From contig MU647106.1 of the NCBI GenBank assembly GCA_026770585.1, positions 134,493-151,822 on the forward strand: 17,330 nt of DNA. The letters run 5' to 3'. The DNA comes from Baffinella frigidus (taxonomy: Eukaryota > Cryptophyceae > Cryptomonadales > Baffinellaceae). A program made the position numbers and the translations under genes. Every line of letters begins with the position of its first letter. Within the stretch, counting starts at the first letter, position 1. Of this stretch, positions 1 to 10,400 are shown piece after piece. Below the pieces are notes generated by a model. It saw only the letters and a program-made list of their open reading frames with translations, was not told the origin of the DNA and searched no databases.

Positions 1-138
1 AGGAGGATGAGGAGGGGGAGTGATGTCACTCCTCAAGCCCAGCCTTCCACCTGGAAGCCGCGGAAATCAATCGTCCGCGGGGGCCAAACCCTGTCCCCTG
101 AAACGTGCTGTCCACTTAACCCTAAACCCGCAAGATAC

Positions 139-2911
139 CGCGGCCTGAAGCGCAGCTTTGCGAAGAGCAGAGGAGGCACGGTGCTCCCGACGCGCCGCCG
201 CCAGCTTCGCCCAAAAACCGCGTCGGTTCGCGCATCTTCAATACTTTTAAGAGGAATGTAAAATAGTTTCAAATGTAAAATGGCGCGCAAGATTTGAGAA
301 GAGGAGGGGTGAGGAGGAGGGGTACCGCGGCCTCGAGTTGAGCCTCGCGATCGGCCGAGGAGACACGGTCCTCCTCTCGCGCCGCCGCCACCGCTGCCCC
401 TGGTGTTACCACTTAGGGTTTAGCCGTTAGGGGTTCTCGGTTAGGGTGTAGCGGTTAGGGTTTAGGTTTTACGGGTTTATGGGTGAATGGGTTAGGGTGT
501 AGGGTTTAGGGGGGACGAGGTTGGGGTGTAGGGTGTGGGGGGTACCCCCCGCGCTCGCCTCGTCTGCCAACTGCCTGTTCGCCGCTGCCGTCTGCGCACG
601 AGCGTAACCGTTAGCGTTACCGTTACGCGAGCAGCGGTTGACCCAACCGCACAGGGTTGGTACATCAACCAGAGTGGTTAGTCAACAGCGCCGCCCCCCC
701 CCCGCCAGTCGCCGGGTCGCCGCCGCCGTCTGTTCCAGTTACGATTTAGCAGCTGGGGTTATGGTGCAGGGTTTAGGGTTTTGGCGTTCGGGTTTCGGCT
801 TGCGAGTTGGGTCTCGGGGTTTAGGGCCCAGAGGTTAAGATTTAAGGGCTAGAATGAAGGGTTGAGGGCTTGCCTGGAGAGCAACAACAAGGCGCTCAGA
901 CGTCTCGAGTCGTGTCGCCTCCTCTCTCCGCCCCCGCTCCCGCCCCGCCGCCTCCGTCCACCGCCGCAGGAAGCTCAGCAGCGCGCCACGCCGCCGCTGG
1001 TCGTGTAGGGGTTGGGGTTTAGGGTTTAGAGTTTAGGGTTTAGGGTTTAGGGTTCAGGGTTCAGGGCGCAGGGCGCAGGGGTTTAGGGTTTAGGGTTCGG
1101 GCTTCAGGGTCGGGCTGAGGGGGGGGGGGGGCTAGAATAAGGGTGCGCGGTGCTAGAGTTCCGCCCCCCCCCCCCACCGCCGCAGCGCACATAGGAGTAT
1201 ATGTATATGGGAGCATCTAAAGGAGGATGTGTATATGGGAGTACCGCTCGACTCTAACTCTCGCAGCGCACGCCGCCGCTGCTCGGTTCAGGGTGTAGGG
1301 CTCAGAGGGTAGCGCTCAGGGGGTAGGGGGTAGTGCTTTAAGATTTAGGGGTTAGGGTTCAAGGTGAGGGGTGGAGGGTCTACAGTTTGCGGGTGGAGGG
1401 TGGAGGGTGGAGGTTGCAGAGGGTGTTCATGGTGTCAGGGGTCGATTCATGGTGTCAGGGGTCGAACCGCAAGCAGCACTCATCAGCTGGTGTTTGAGAG
1501 TTTCTGGTTCTGGGGCTGATGTGTTAGGGTTCAGGGTTAACGGGTTCATGTTTGAGGGTTCAGGGCCCAGGGTTAATAATCTGGGGTGCAGGGTTGAGGG
1601 TTGAAACCGCAAGGAGGACGCGGGGGAGGGCCCTCGCCAGCGCGTACCCCCTCCTCGCCGCGCGCCGCCACGCCCGCAGTGCCGCCCCGACCTGCTCAGC
1701 GCAACCATGTCATTTCTTCTTGCAATTTCAGAGTTTCAAGTACGATTTTAATCATGGTATTTTAGAGGGTAAGTTAATTTGAAACGTGGATACGAAAATC
1801 ACAACGCAGCTGGATCATACTAGTGATAGTAGAGAAAATTCGCAGCAATTTGCTCCCGAAGTGCGTGCCCCCTCCCGACCTGCATTCATCATCAAAGTTT
1901 AACATTGAATTATCCCGTGAACGAGGTTTAGGAATAGTTGAATATGGAACTTTGACGCTGCCCCGACCTGCGAACGAGAAACAATTGAATATTAAACGTT
2001 GGTGATTAATTCTTAATTGAAGGTTGATCTCAAACTTTTCTGATTACAAAAATTACCACGGCGCTGGATGATACTAGCAATGGTGCAGAAAATGTCAGAC
2101 CGTGGCGTTTCGGAAGGCCGCATTCGCACGTCGTGCGCGGGCCGCCCGCGCTGCCGCCTCCCGCCCCCGCGTGCGCCACCGCGCGAGGAGCTCCATGGCG
2201 CGCGCCCGCCGCCCCCGCGCCCCCAGCGCTCCCGCGGCCCGCGCCTGCACCGTCTGCAGCGCCGCTAGCACCCCGTCCACCTGCGTTAGGGTTTAGGGGT
2301 TTGGGGGGTTTCGGGTTTTCGGTTGGAGAGAAGTTGGAGCCTTCCTGGTTTCGGGTTTCGGGTTTCGGGTTTCGGGTTTCGGGTTTCGGGTTGCGGTTTT
2401 CGGGTTGGAGCAAATGGAGACCTGAGCCTCGGCGCGGGTGCGCAAGCCCGCCTCAGAGTCGAGAGCGTCTGTCTCGTCCGCGAGTGCGTCCTCGAGGGCG
2501 GCCGCCCGCGCCTCTGCTGCCTCCTCCCGCTCGCACGCCTCCGCCTACCGAGATCATAATTCAATGTTGGTAGGCCGGGCAGCGCGTGTGAATGGTCAAT
2601 CGATCATTGGACCATTCTGCGTTCAAACGATCCATCAATCAACAACACACAGACCGATCAATTGGTCGATTGATCGATTGCGAGGGTTGCAGCGGGGGGG
2701 GGGGGGCGCACCGCACGAGCTTACGATGCAGGGTTTGGGACCTACGGCTCATAGGTTTAGGGTTTCGGGTTCACCGCGCGAGCAATGGCCTCGGCGGTGC
2801 TCTGCTTCAGCGAGGCTTTCGCCTTGAGCTCCATCTGGATCTGCCCGCTTAGGTACCCGACCTCCTGCTCCAGCCGATTTGAACGCTCCTGCACCACCGC
2901 CAGCGCCCCCC
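139..2911 (-). CDS. Coiled-coil, Ala/Glu/Arg-rich protein; partial, multi-exon
   Basis: Best exons in transcription order: 2911-2775 (45 full codons, e.g. VVQERSNRLEQEVGYL), 2544-2422 (41 codons, AEACEREEAAEARAAALEDA), 2280-2130 (VDGVLAALQTVQARAAG..), 399-326 (VAAAREEDRVSSADREAQLE), 204-139 (LAAARREHRASSALRKA). Each has an AG acceptor (cag; tag before 2544; aag before 204) and a GT donor on the minus strand. The phases fit: 2911 starts with 2 nt, later ends are phase 0, 0, 1, then 2 nt + 24 codons, then 22 codons. Introns carry TTTCGGG/TTTAGGG arrays. Composition and heptad-like spacing indicate long helices; there is no enzyme motif. Further exons between 1700 and 400 are likely but unresolved, and the gene continues past the left edge. 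The product is unknown. Confidence 0.55.
409..545. repeat. Degenerate TTTAGGG-like tract
   Basis: Imperfect GGTTTAGGG, GGTGTAGGG and similar heptamers, G-rich on the plus strand. From 545 to 2129 more such tracts (764-870, 1009-1110, 1280-1370, 1520-1600) alternate with GC-rich islands that may be minus-strand exons (around 560-600, 680-740, 900-1000, 1635-1705). Confidence 0.7.
1685..2105. repeat. Duplicated exon-start block in an AT-richer stretch
   Basis: GCCCCGACCTGC (minus strand gcag|GTCGGGGC) occurs near 1684-1696 and 1958-1970, with a related CTCCCGACCTGC near 1872-1884. The first two are followed by a similar AT-rich segment ending gctggat.atactag..gaaaat (1809-1839, 2062-2094). No telomere-like repeat lies inside it. 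This looks like tandem duplication of an acceptor and exon start plus its upstream intron. Confidence 0.5.
2349..2391. repeat. TTTCGGG heptamer array
   Basis: Six near-perfect TTTCGGG units in an intron of the minus-strand coiled-coil gene; sense strand CCCGAAA. Confidence 0.9.
2581..2690. repeat. Interleaved GATC-rich inverted and direct repeats
   Basis: ATGGTCAATCGATCATTGGACCAT is an imperfect palindrome, followed by gatcaattggtcgattgatcgatt. It lies in the intron between 2775 and 2544. It contains no gene. Confidence 0.5.
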
Positions 2912-2946
2912 CTGGCGGTGGAGGGTGGATTTTTGGTATTTAGGGG

Positions 2947-3022
2947 TCCGGGTTCCGGGTTCCGGGTTTCGGGTTTCGGGTTTCGGGTTTCGGGTTTCGG
3001 GTTTCGGGTTTCGGGTTTCGGG
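2947..3022. repeat. TTTCGGG/TTCCGGG heptamer array
   Basis: About ten uninterrupted heptamers, the first few TTCCGGG, then TTTCGGG. It lies upstream (minus sense) of the exon at 2911. From 3022 to 3240 follow a GGTTGAGGGG-type tract and repeated GAAGACGGTGTGCC junctions. Confidence 0.9.
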
Positions 3023-3242
3023 TTCAGGGGTTCCGTTCCGGGTTAGGGGTTGAAGTTCAGGGGAGGAACACCGTGATCGCCCACAACGGGTTTCATGTTT
3101 CGAGTTTAGGGGATAGGTGAGGGTTGAGGGGAGGCACACCGTCTTCGGCAAGGTGAGGGTTGAGGGGGGGCACACCGTGAGGGCTGAGGGGAGGCAGACC
3201 GTCCTCGTGAGGGTTGAAAGTGAGGGTTGAGGGGGGGCACAC

Positions 3243-3296
3243 CGTCTTCGGCACCGGTGCCGCGCTCCTCCCGCGAGAGTGGATGCCCCACCGCGC
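3243..3296 (-). CDS. Candidate small exon with repeated donor region
   Basis: Minus strand: tgtgcag acceptor, then 54 nt (one frame: AVGHPLSREERGTGAED) and a gtgtgc donor. The junction GAAGACGGTGTGCC and its polypyrimidine flank recur, diverged, three or four times between 3120 and 3243, so this donor has been locally amplified. Confidence 0.33.
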
Positions 3297-3646
3297 CTGC
3301 ACACACACGGAGTAAGGGGTTTTGGCCGGCACACACAAGGAGTGAGGGTTGAGGGTTAGCGCCAACCGTGGAGTTCCCCGTCCACAAAGGAGTTTCCCTT
3401 CAATACCAAAGACCCCTTCATCCTGAACCGTGAACCGTGAAGCGTGAACTCTGAATCCAGAACCCTGCGCACATTCCGAGGGAGAGGGCGCCCGGCCGCA
3501 CCCGACAACAGAGGTCCCCATCAGGAGTTCCCCGTCACCACGAAACAACCCAAACCCTAAACCCTGCACCCCAAACCTCGTTTGTAACAAACGAGTTCCC
3601 AACAAGTTCTCTGTCAGTACGGAAAGAAACGGCAACATCTGACATC

Positions 3647-3676
3647 TTTCAAAAGTCAAGTGTACGACTTTTGAAA
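3647..3676. repeat. Perfect 11-bp inverted repeat (hairpin)
   Basis: TTTCAAAAGTC, an 8-nt loop, then GACTTTTGAAA. It lies in a unique stretch (3580-3725) with no recognised gene. Confidence 0.7.
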
Positions 3677-3764
3677 TGACGCTCGTGCCTAGCTGATGCG
3701 GACGCAACCCACAAATCTCAACCATAAATCCTGAACCCTAAACCCTAAACCCCAAACGCTGAAC

Positions 3765-3815
3765 CTGAATGATGCGGACGCGCGGCATCCCCGTCCTCGC
3801 CCGCCCCGTTGTCAC
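3765..3815 (-). CDS. Candidate small exon
   Basis: A 51-nt GC-rich island, minus strand, with a cttcag acceptor and a CAG|gttcag donor. The phase-0 frame reads VTTGRARTGMPRVRIIQ. A fragment (GATGCGGACGC) recurs at 3696. Assignment rests on splice signals and lack of repeat. Confidence 0.3.
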
Positions 3816-3825
3816 CTGAAGGTAC

Positions 3826-4400
3826 GGTCTAGGGTTTAGGGTTTGGGGTTTGGGGTTTGGGGTTTGGAGTTTGGGGTTTGGGGTTTAGGGTTTAGGGTTT
3901 AGGGTTTAGGGTTTGGGGTTAAGGGTTAAGGGTTTGGGGTTTGGGGTTTAGGGATTAGAGTTGAGGGTTGAGGGTTGAGGGTTGAGGGTTTGGGGTTTGG
4001 GGTTCGGGGTTTAGACTTTAGGGTTTAGGGTTTAGGTTTTAGAGTTGTTGGGGGGGACCTTGGTGGCGGATTGGCCTTGGCTCCTTGCCCAGTGAGTGCA
4101 TCGTTGAGACCTGCTTTAGGGTTGAGGGTTGAGGGTTAAGAGTTTAGGGTTTAGGGTTTAGGGTTGAGGGTTTGGGGTTTTGGGTTTGGGGGTTGTGGTT
4201 TAGGGTTTGGGGTTTAGGGTTTGGGGTTAGGGGTTAGGGGTTTGGGGTTAGGGGTTTGGGGTTTAGGGCTTAGGGTTTAGGTGTTGGGAGTTTTGGTGTA
4301 GGGTTGAGGGTAGAGACCGAGTTGATCGAGACCTCATTAGGTTGGCGCGAGTAGACCTGGTTTAGGTTTGGGGTTTAGGGTTTAGGGCTTAGGGCTTAGG
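3826..4400. repeat. Mixed TTTAGGG/TTTGGGG/TTGAGGG tract
   Basis: Runs of TTTAGGG, TTTGGGG and TTGAGGG heptamers, broken by unique islands at 4040-4115 and 4310-4362 (candidate minus-strand exons). Confidence 0.85.
4059..4110 (-). CDS. Candidate small exon
   Basis: A non-repetitive 52-nt island between telomere-like arrays, bounded on the minus strand by a cag acceptor and a gtcccc donor. One frame reads LNDALTGQGAKANPPP. A related island at 4318-4362 begins GTCTACTCG after ccag and looks like a diverged copy. Only the splice context supports it. Confidence 0.33.
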
Positions 4401-4407
4401 AAGTAGG

Positions 4408-4563
4408 GTTTATGATTCATGGTTCATGATTTATGGTTTATGGTTTATGGTTTGTGGTTTATGGTTTATTGTTTATGGTTTGTGGTTTGTGGTTTATGGT
4501 TTATGGTTTATGGTTTATGGTTTATGGTTTATGGTTTATGGTTTATGGTTTATGGTTTATGGT
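4408..4563. repeat. TTTATGG heptamer array
   Basis: About 22 tandem heptamers, mostly TTTATGG with a few TTTGTGG and TTCATGG. This is the telomere-like heptamer with one G replaced by T, homogenised over 155 bp. The open frame across it (VYGLWFM..) is just the repeat read as protein. Confidence 0.9.
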
Positions 4564-4639
4564 TCAGGAGGTGGGATTGAAAGTTGGGGAATTAGAGCAT
4601 ATGGGCTAGGGTCAGGGTCAGGGTTTAGAGCATAGGGTT

Positions 4640-5074
4640 TGGGGTTTAGGGTTTAGGGTTTAGGGTTTGGTGATAAGCGCAAAGGGTTCAGAGTTTCGGT
4701 CTTACAGTGTGTGAAAGAGAGGCGAGCACGGCGGTCGGCGAGCTCGAAAACTGCACTGCCACGCCCAGCCTGCCCCCGGATAGAAAGAGTTTGTTGTTAG
4801 GTAAGGGATATATAGGATCGGAATATAATTGGAAAGCCCAGCCTGCCCCCCAGGGGGGGTATGGTTATTTTGAAGGACCGGGGGGCAAACAGCAGCGGAG
4901 CAGAACTGCAGAATAAAAATCTTTTTATTCTGAATTTACCGGGAAATTCAGAATAAAATTTAGAACACATAATTCACATTGTAAATCCAGAATAACTTTT
5001 TTTGTAATTGGAAGCACGCGGCGCTTCAAAAAGAGTTTACCGGGATGGATTTGGGGAGGGGTCGGGGCGAGAAC
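4640..5074. other. Spacer or intron, AT-rich hairpins
   Basis: After a short TTTAGGG run the stretch is unique. It has a duplicated AGCCCAGCCTGCCCCC motif (4765 and 4837) and AT-rich repeats of GAATAAAA (4909, 4949, 4987). A minus-strand exon ending near 4700 is possible but not supported. Confidence 0.4.
4909..4932. repeat. Perfect 11-bp hairpin, AT-rich
   Basis: CAGAATAAAAA, TC, TTTTTATTCTG. A further CAGAATAAAA follows at 4949. It may be a MITE remnant. Confidence 0.7.
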
Positions 5075-5148
5075 CTGCGGCCGGAGGCGAGTTTGGCGAG
5101 CATGCGCACCAGGTCCTCCAGGAGCAGCGCGCGCGCGTTGAACAGCTG
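5075..5148 (-). CDS. Helical exon, possibly upstream exon of the coiled-coil gene
   Basis: On the minus strand, after gggag, a 74-nt frame reads QLFNARALLLEDLVRM, then LAKLASGR, and ends at CCGCAG before gttctc. Leu/Ala spacing predicts an amphipathic helix. The acceptor lies directly against a 32-bp tandem repeat (5151-5212). It has the same orientation as the coiled-coil exons below 2911, but the exons linking them are not resolved, so membership is inference. Confidence 0.5.
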
Positions 5149-5150
5149 CT

Positions 5151-5212
5151 CCCAGGAGTAACGGTTAGTAACGGTCTTCGCACCCAGGAGTAACGGTTAG
5201 TAACGGTCTTCG
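5151..5212. repeat. 32-bp tandem direct repeat
   Basis: Two copies of CCCAGGAGTAACGGTTAGTA followed by acggtcttcg, two bases apart, next to the acceptor of the exon at 5148. GTTAGTAACGGT is itself partly repeated inside the unit. Confidence 0.85.
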
Positions 5213-5526
5213 CTCCTGCTGGCCCCACCAAACTAATAAAGTCACTGCCAGAAGTTGACGATGCTGGTGCTAAACTGTCACGTATTGAGAGTGTTTGATC
5301 AGTTTCGTGGGCTACAGACGCGAAAAGCGCTCTGACAGTTGGCTGAGCCGCGCAGGTTCTGTACCGAGACGATGACTAATTCGCGCAGCCTTTGTTCGCA
5401 GCAGGAAAATGGAGGCCCACACTACTTACATTCTCCTGTTAAATTGAACACTCGCTCGATTAGTGAACATGGGTAAGAGGGCTCGTAACCTGGAGGCTGA
5501 CGGGCGGCGACGCGAAGCGTATCGCC

Positions 5527-5815
5527 ACGCTCCCTTCGTTGAGCCGCCTGCCGAGAGAGAGACACAGAGGCCTCTGTTAATACAACACTTAGAGTTTCGG
5601 GTTTAGCCCGTGTTGAGGTTGTGAGCCCCTGTGCCACCGACTCGGGCGATCGCGAAAGGTGCGGGGTAACGCACGGAACACAGGGACACGCTTTCTTCGT
5701 TGAGCCGCCTGTCGAGAGAGAGAGGCCTCTGTTGATACCAACACCAATAACCCAAAACACAAGTAGCCTGCACCACCACTGTCCAGAGAGAGTGTGCGTA
5801 TTAATACCAGCTCCA
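5527..5815. repeat. Triplicated spacer block
   Basis: TTCGTTGAGCCGCCTG.CGAGAGAGAG..AGGCCTCTGTT.ATAC.AACAC is present at 5527-5588 and 5689-5745, with a weaker third copy (CCAGAGAGAG..TATTAATACCAGC) at 5779-5813. The surrounding 5214-5850 has no recognised exon and is probably intergenic between divergent genes. Confidence 0.75.
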
Positions 5816-5852
5816 TTGATATTGAGTTGGTAGTGTGTGTTTTAGGGTCTGG

Positions 5853-6110
5853 GGGTTTAGAATTTAGGATTTAGGGTTTAGGATTTAGGGTTTAGGGTTT
5901 AGGGTTTGGGGTGGAGGGTTCAGGGTTGAAAGTTTACGGTTGAGGGTTGAGCGTTCAGGGTTCAGGGTGCAGGATTCAGGGTTCACGCGTTTAGGGTGGA
6001 GGTTTTAGGTTTCAGGGTTTGGGTTTCAGGGTTAAGGGTTTAGGGTTTAGGGTTTAGGGTCCAGGTTTCGGGTTCAGGGTGGAGGTTCAGGGTGTAGGGT
6101 TTCGGGGGGT
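5853..6110. repeat. Degenerate TTTAGGG tract
   Basis: G-rich on plus, with TTTAGGG, TTCAGGG and TTGAGGG mixed. From 6110 to 6236 the DNA is unique with no gene seen. Confidence 0.85.
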
Positions 6111-6236
6111 GCCTTGTGTCCATGGCGACCATAGAGTCGACCTGCGATTACAAACACACGGAGTTAGACTAGTAATCATAGCGTGAGTTTCATGGGAAAG
6201 GCGCAGTTCGGAATTGATGTTCGGGGGGGAAGGGCT

Positions 6237-6372
6237 AGCTCTGTCTCAAGTCTATTTGGTCTCACCAATTTCGTGAGCCTGGGCTCTTTCCCGCTCCAAA
6301 GTTGACGGATTTGTACCTCAAAACCAGCATGTCAACTGAGGAATAGTGAGCCAACCCATCTGAGGCAGAGCT
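6237..6372 (+). mobile_element. ~136-bp inverted-repeat element, copy A (MITE/introner-like)
   Basis: It begins AGCTCTGTCTCAAG and ends TCTGAGGCAGAGCT, giving imperfect terminal inverted repeats. The core is ggtctcaccaatttcgtgag, then tttcccgctccaaagttgac, ggatttgtacc and gtgagccaaccc. There is no coding capacity. A clear target-site duplication is not seen. Confidence 0.7.
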
Positions 6373-7032
6373 GGAAGGAACAGCAGCTCCATCCCACCCA
6401 GGGGCCCAGGGGGCCCACAAGGGGCCGTATTCCTAGCCGGTCCACCTCCTGAGGACTGGTGGGACCTTGCATTCCAGAGGAGTGTTGGACTCTTTGGCGG
6501 AGACGACCAGGATCACGCTCCGCGATTCATCCCTTCCAATTGCCACCTGCTCGTTTCGTGCATGGCAGGACGGTGAGTCCGCCCACCGATACCGGACCCG
6601 CCGGGAATCCACAACCACTGCCATCCTCCCGTGACAATCTGGCAGCGAGCTCAGTGCTGCAGCAACTTGGGGGCGGGACTCGCGAGGCTGGTGCATTGAC
6701 CGTGGCGCGCTGGAGAAGGTGCGGTCGCCGCGTTGTTGACAAGCCGACCTCGAAGAACGCATCGCACGAAACTTTCATCTGTGGGGATGATCCTGTTTCG
6801 AAACGAGCGCGTGCGGAAACTCCGCAGGCGCTCTCGACGCAGCCGGGGGCGCGACGGTCGTGCCGTCTCCTCGCACGAGAGATAGCGCAGGGGAAGGGCG
6901 GGTGCGGGAGATGAGCCGTGCCCGTCCAACCCGTCCCCTGACGCGAAATCCAGAGAATAGGCTATCAGGTTATGAGCCTCAAATGTGCTGATCTCGTTTG
7001 TGGCTCCTGCGTTCCCCGTGGCGGAGGCGGGA
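6373..7032. other. 5' flank of the exonuclease gene, GC-rich unique DNA
   Basis: This is about 660 bases with no telomere-like repeat and no recognisable exon. Frames are open on both strands (for example 6459-6914 plus) but start at non-ATG codons and show no domain. It probably holds the promoter and 5' UTR of the gene at 7033; I see no convincing TATA box. Confidence 0.4.
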
Positions 7033-7464
7033 ATGATGTCGCTCCATCGGGCGCCCTTCCTGCTCGCCACCTCCCTCCTCCTCTGCCGCCTCTTCACCGC
7101 GTCGGCATTCCTGGCACCTGGTGAGCGTCTGGAACCCTGGCCCAAACCGGCAACTGGAAGTGAAAGATTGAAGGGTAGAGAGAGCTGGGGGTCCAACTGA
7201 GAACATGCGGCCCACTGGTCCTCGGTGACAAATGGATTCCCGCCGAGTTGTGTCTGCTCTGAGCAAATGTTCGCGACGAATTCACCGCCCTCTCCTCCTC
7301 CCCGGCCAGGGCCCCTCTCTGCCTTCCGCCCGCTGGCCATGTGCGGAGGCCGCGCGGGGATCAGGCAGGCGCCGCGCGCAGGAGGGCTGTGGGGGCTGCG
7401 GGGCCGCATGTGCATGGCGGCGGCGGGAGTGGGCTCTGCACAGATCAACAACAAGATCCTGAAG
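7033..7464 (+). other. Bipartite plastid-targeting presequence (signal peptide plus transit peptide), exons 1-2
   Basis: Exon 1 encodes a short basic start (MMSLHR) and a hydrophobic core (APFLLATSLLLCRLF), followed by TASAFLAP. ASAF at residues 23-26 is the classic cleavage context of secondary red plastids, with Phe at +1; FLAP also resembles the dinoflagellate FVAP motif. Exon 2 (residues 31-81) is rich in Gly, Ala and Arg with no Asp or Glu, as transit peptides are. The intron between them (7121-7309; gtgagc donor, ccag acceptor) falls just after the signal peptide and holds no telomere-like repeat. Targeting is inferred from sequence only. Confidence 0.72.
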
Positions 7465-10400
7465 GTCTGACTTAGGGTCCCGGCAGACCCTGAACCCTAA
7501 ACCTAGACCGGGTGGATGAAGACCCTAAATCCTAAACCTCCCCGTGTTCCACCATCGCATCTATCTCACCAGTTGGTTTTAGCGCGGTCCGGTTGACGGT
7601 CGACGGTTAAGATTTCAGGGTTTCGAGTTGAGGGTTGAGGGTTTAGAACTTAGAGTTTAGAGGTTGGGAGGTGGCATCGCGGACGTTGTCCCAGCCTGTC
7701 CCAGGCCGGAAAACAGGCCCCCTCTCCCAGGCCGGAAAACAGGCCCCCTCTTCCCCCACCGAAACCGCAATCGCCCATCAGGTCACCGTGGTGGAAAACG
7801 AAGCGTCATTGTCTCTCTGCCGCGCAGCGCTCTCAGGCCAGCCGCTTCTCGCTCTCGACTGCGAGGGCGTCAACCTCGGCCGACGGGGGGAGGTCGCCCT
7901 CATCTTCCCTACACCCTACACCCAGCTCACCCTTAACCCTAAGCCTTACCCCAAACCTTAACTCCCAAAACGTAACGCAGATCACGCTGATCCAGCTGGC
8001 GACGCCCGACGAGTGCTTCCTCCTCGATGTCCAGGACGCGCCCAGGTATGCCCTAGTCCACTGTCACCCACAACATTTCACCTAAGTCAACTGCCCCTGA
8101 TACCCAGAGCCTTAAGTCAATTTGGTGTTCTGGGAGCACCCTCTCTGGCAACTTACTGCCGAGGATCGGCCAGTTGACTTAGGGTAACATATCCTTTCTA
8201 GCAGTGTAGCTCAGTCTATTTGGTCTCACCAATCTGGTGAGATCAGGCGCTTTCCCGCTCCGAAGTTGAAGCATTTGTACCAGAAATCTAAGATGGCAAG
8301 TTGAGAATAGTCGGCTACCCTCATCCCCAACGACGAAAGGTTGTTTCCTCCTCGACGTGCAGGACGCGCCCAGGTCTGAGACTATCTTCATTTCGGAACA
8401 TAACACAATAGTTTCTGCATCTCAAGGCTTCCAACGCCCAAGATAAGGTTGGAGATGTTACTTCAGGCATACAACCAATGCTTACCTGAGTGTTCTTATT
8501 AACAGATTCTGTTACGTTCCGACATTAATTTGGTCTCACCAATCTGGTGAGCCCGGGCTCTTTCCCGCTCCAAAGTTGACGGATTTGTACCAGAAACCCA
8601 GGATGCCAACTTGAGGATGGTCAGCCAACCCGAGTGATGCAGAGTTGGTATGGCATCCTAGCTCTGCCTCAGACGGGTTGACTGGTCGTGTTCACACCAA
8701 AACTTGACAGATTTGTACCGCAAAACACGGAAATCAACTTGAGGTCTGCTCACTTTAGACCGGATTAACTTAGGGAGAGCTAGACCTCACTCGTCGCCCC
8801 TGGTGAGGAACAGCCTTTGTCGGGGTGCATGCCGGCAGTAATCACGTTCTCTCCATCTCTCTCTCCCAAAAGCTAAAAACAGCCAAAGGAAATCACGGTC
8901 TCCCTCTCCCAGTGCCTCTGTGGGGTAAAAAAAGCATGTTGGATTCCATGTTTCCCTAAACCTTCAAACCTAAACCCCAAACCTTCAACCCTAAATCAGG
9001 GCCGCGGACGTGCTGGCGTTTGCGAAAGAGATATTGGAGGTAACCCCCTAAACCCTGAACCCCACACCCTAAACCCCGAACCCTAAACCCTAAACCCTAA
9101 ACCCGACACCACAAACCCTAAACCCTAAACCCCAAACCCTACACCACACACCCTACACCCTAACTCCACTCCCTAAACCCAAAACACTGAACACTCAACC
9201 TCAAAACTAGGACGGGAGCGTGAGCAAGATCATCCACGATTGCAAGGCAGACTCGGACGCGCTCTTCCACCTCCTCGGTGAATAACCCCCGCCCTAAACC
9301 TAAATTTAACCCTAAACTTAACCCTGAACACTCAAACCTCAACTCTAAACACTAAACACTAAAACCCAAAACCAAAACACTAAACACTAAACACTGAAAC
9401 CTAAACCCAAAACCCCGCACCGCAAACCAGGCATCGAGCTCAAAAACGTTCACGACACGCAGGTCGCCCCCCGCCACCCCCCTCCTCTTCCGCCTCAACC
9501 CTCACCCCTCAACTCTAATCCCTGAAACGCTGAACCCTTAAGCCTAAACCCCGAAACCTCGCGGTGGATTGGGACGCCGTTCGGGCGACGCTCTCCCTCA
9601 ACCCTGAATCCCCAACCCAAACTCTACACCCCAACCCCCAACCCCCAACCCCCAAATCCTGAAACCAAACTTGACGTTGGGCCAGCTCTCCCTTCTCCGC
9701 GCGGACGAATACATTGCACTTTGGGGTGGGGGTTAGGGTTGAGCGTTTGGAGTTTCGGGTTCAGCAAAGTGAGCATCCCCATACACCTTCGAAGAACTTT
9801 TCAGCCTGCACGCCCCTCTCAGCACTTAGCCCTAGACCCTAAAACCTATACCCGAAGACCGTAACCCGAAACGGTGGTCCGCAGGCGTGGCACATAGCAA
9901 GATACGGGGCTGGCCACCTCTCGCTCAACACCGTGCTTGGGTACACCGCAAACTCCAATCCCTCTCCCCCAAAACCCTGCACCCTGCACCCTAAACACTC
10001 AACACCAAACCGTGAACTCTAAGCCCTTAACCCTCTCCACTAAACCATGAACCCTCGAACCTAAAGCCTAAACCCTGAATCATCAACCCCAACTCCCGAA
10101 CCCTAAACTCTCAACCCTAAGTCCAAAACCCTAAACCTCAATCCAGCCTGAAGAAAACCTGACGCTAAACCCTAAACCTGATTCCCCAAACCCCAAACCC
10201 TGAACCCCAAACCCCTAAACCCTAAACCCGAACTCCGAAACCCGAAACCAGCAACTACACAATCGACTCGAACGTGGTGCGAGACAGTTCGGTCTACAAG
10301 ACCAACGAGGCTTTCTGGGCAACTCGCCCGCTCACTGACGGTGAAACTCCTCAATCTTCAACCCTAAACTAGCGCTCGATTGTCTCGTAGACCGAACTAT

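Noticed and set aside
2286-2564. Minus-strand frame ending in repeated ETRNPKP
   Set aside because: The repeat is TTTCGGG translated; only the part 2422-2544, in another frame, looks coding.
3093-3725. 210-residue minus-strand frame
   Set aside because: It runs through telomere-like and junction repeats with no domain; it is best explained as repeat read-through.
4426-4635. Open frame with repeated VYGLWFM
   Set aside because: It is the TTTATGG heptamer array read as protein; 7-bp units always give such open frames.
5151-5212. CRISPR-like direct repeats
   Set aside because: Only two adjacent copies with no spacers, in a eukaryotic setting.
6459-6914. 151-residue plus-strand frame upstream of the exonuclease gene
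   Set aside because: No ATG start, no motif, and no donor joining it sensibly to the next exon.
6651-7454. 267-residue minus-strand frame
   Set aside because: It is antisense to the presequence exons and has no recognisable motif; the plus-strand reading has a signal peptide and phase-consistent splicing.
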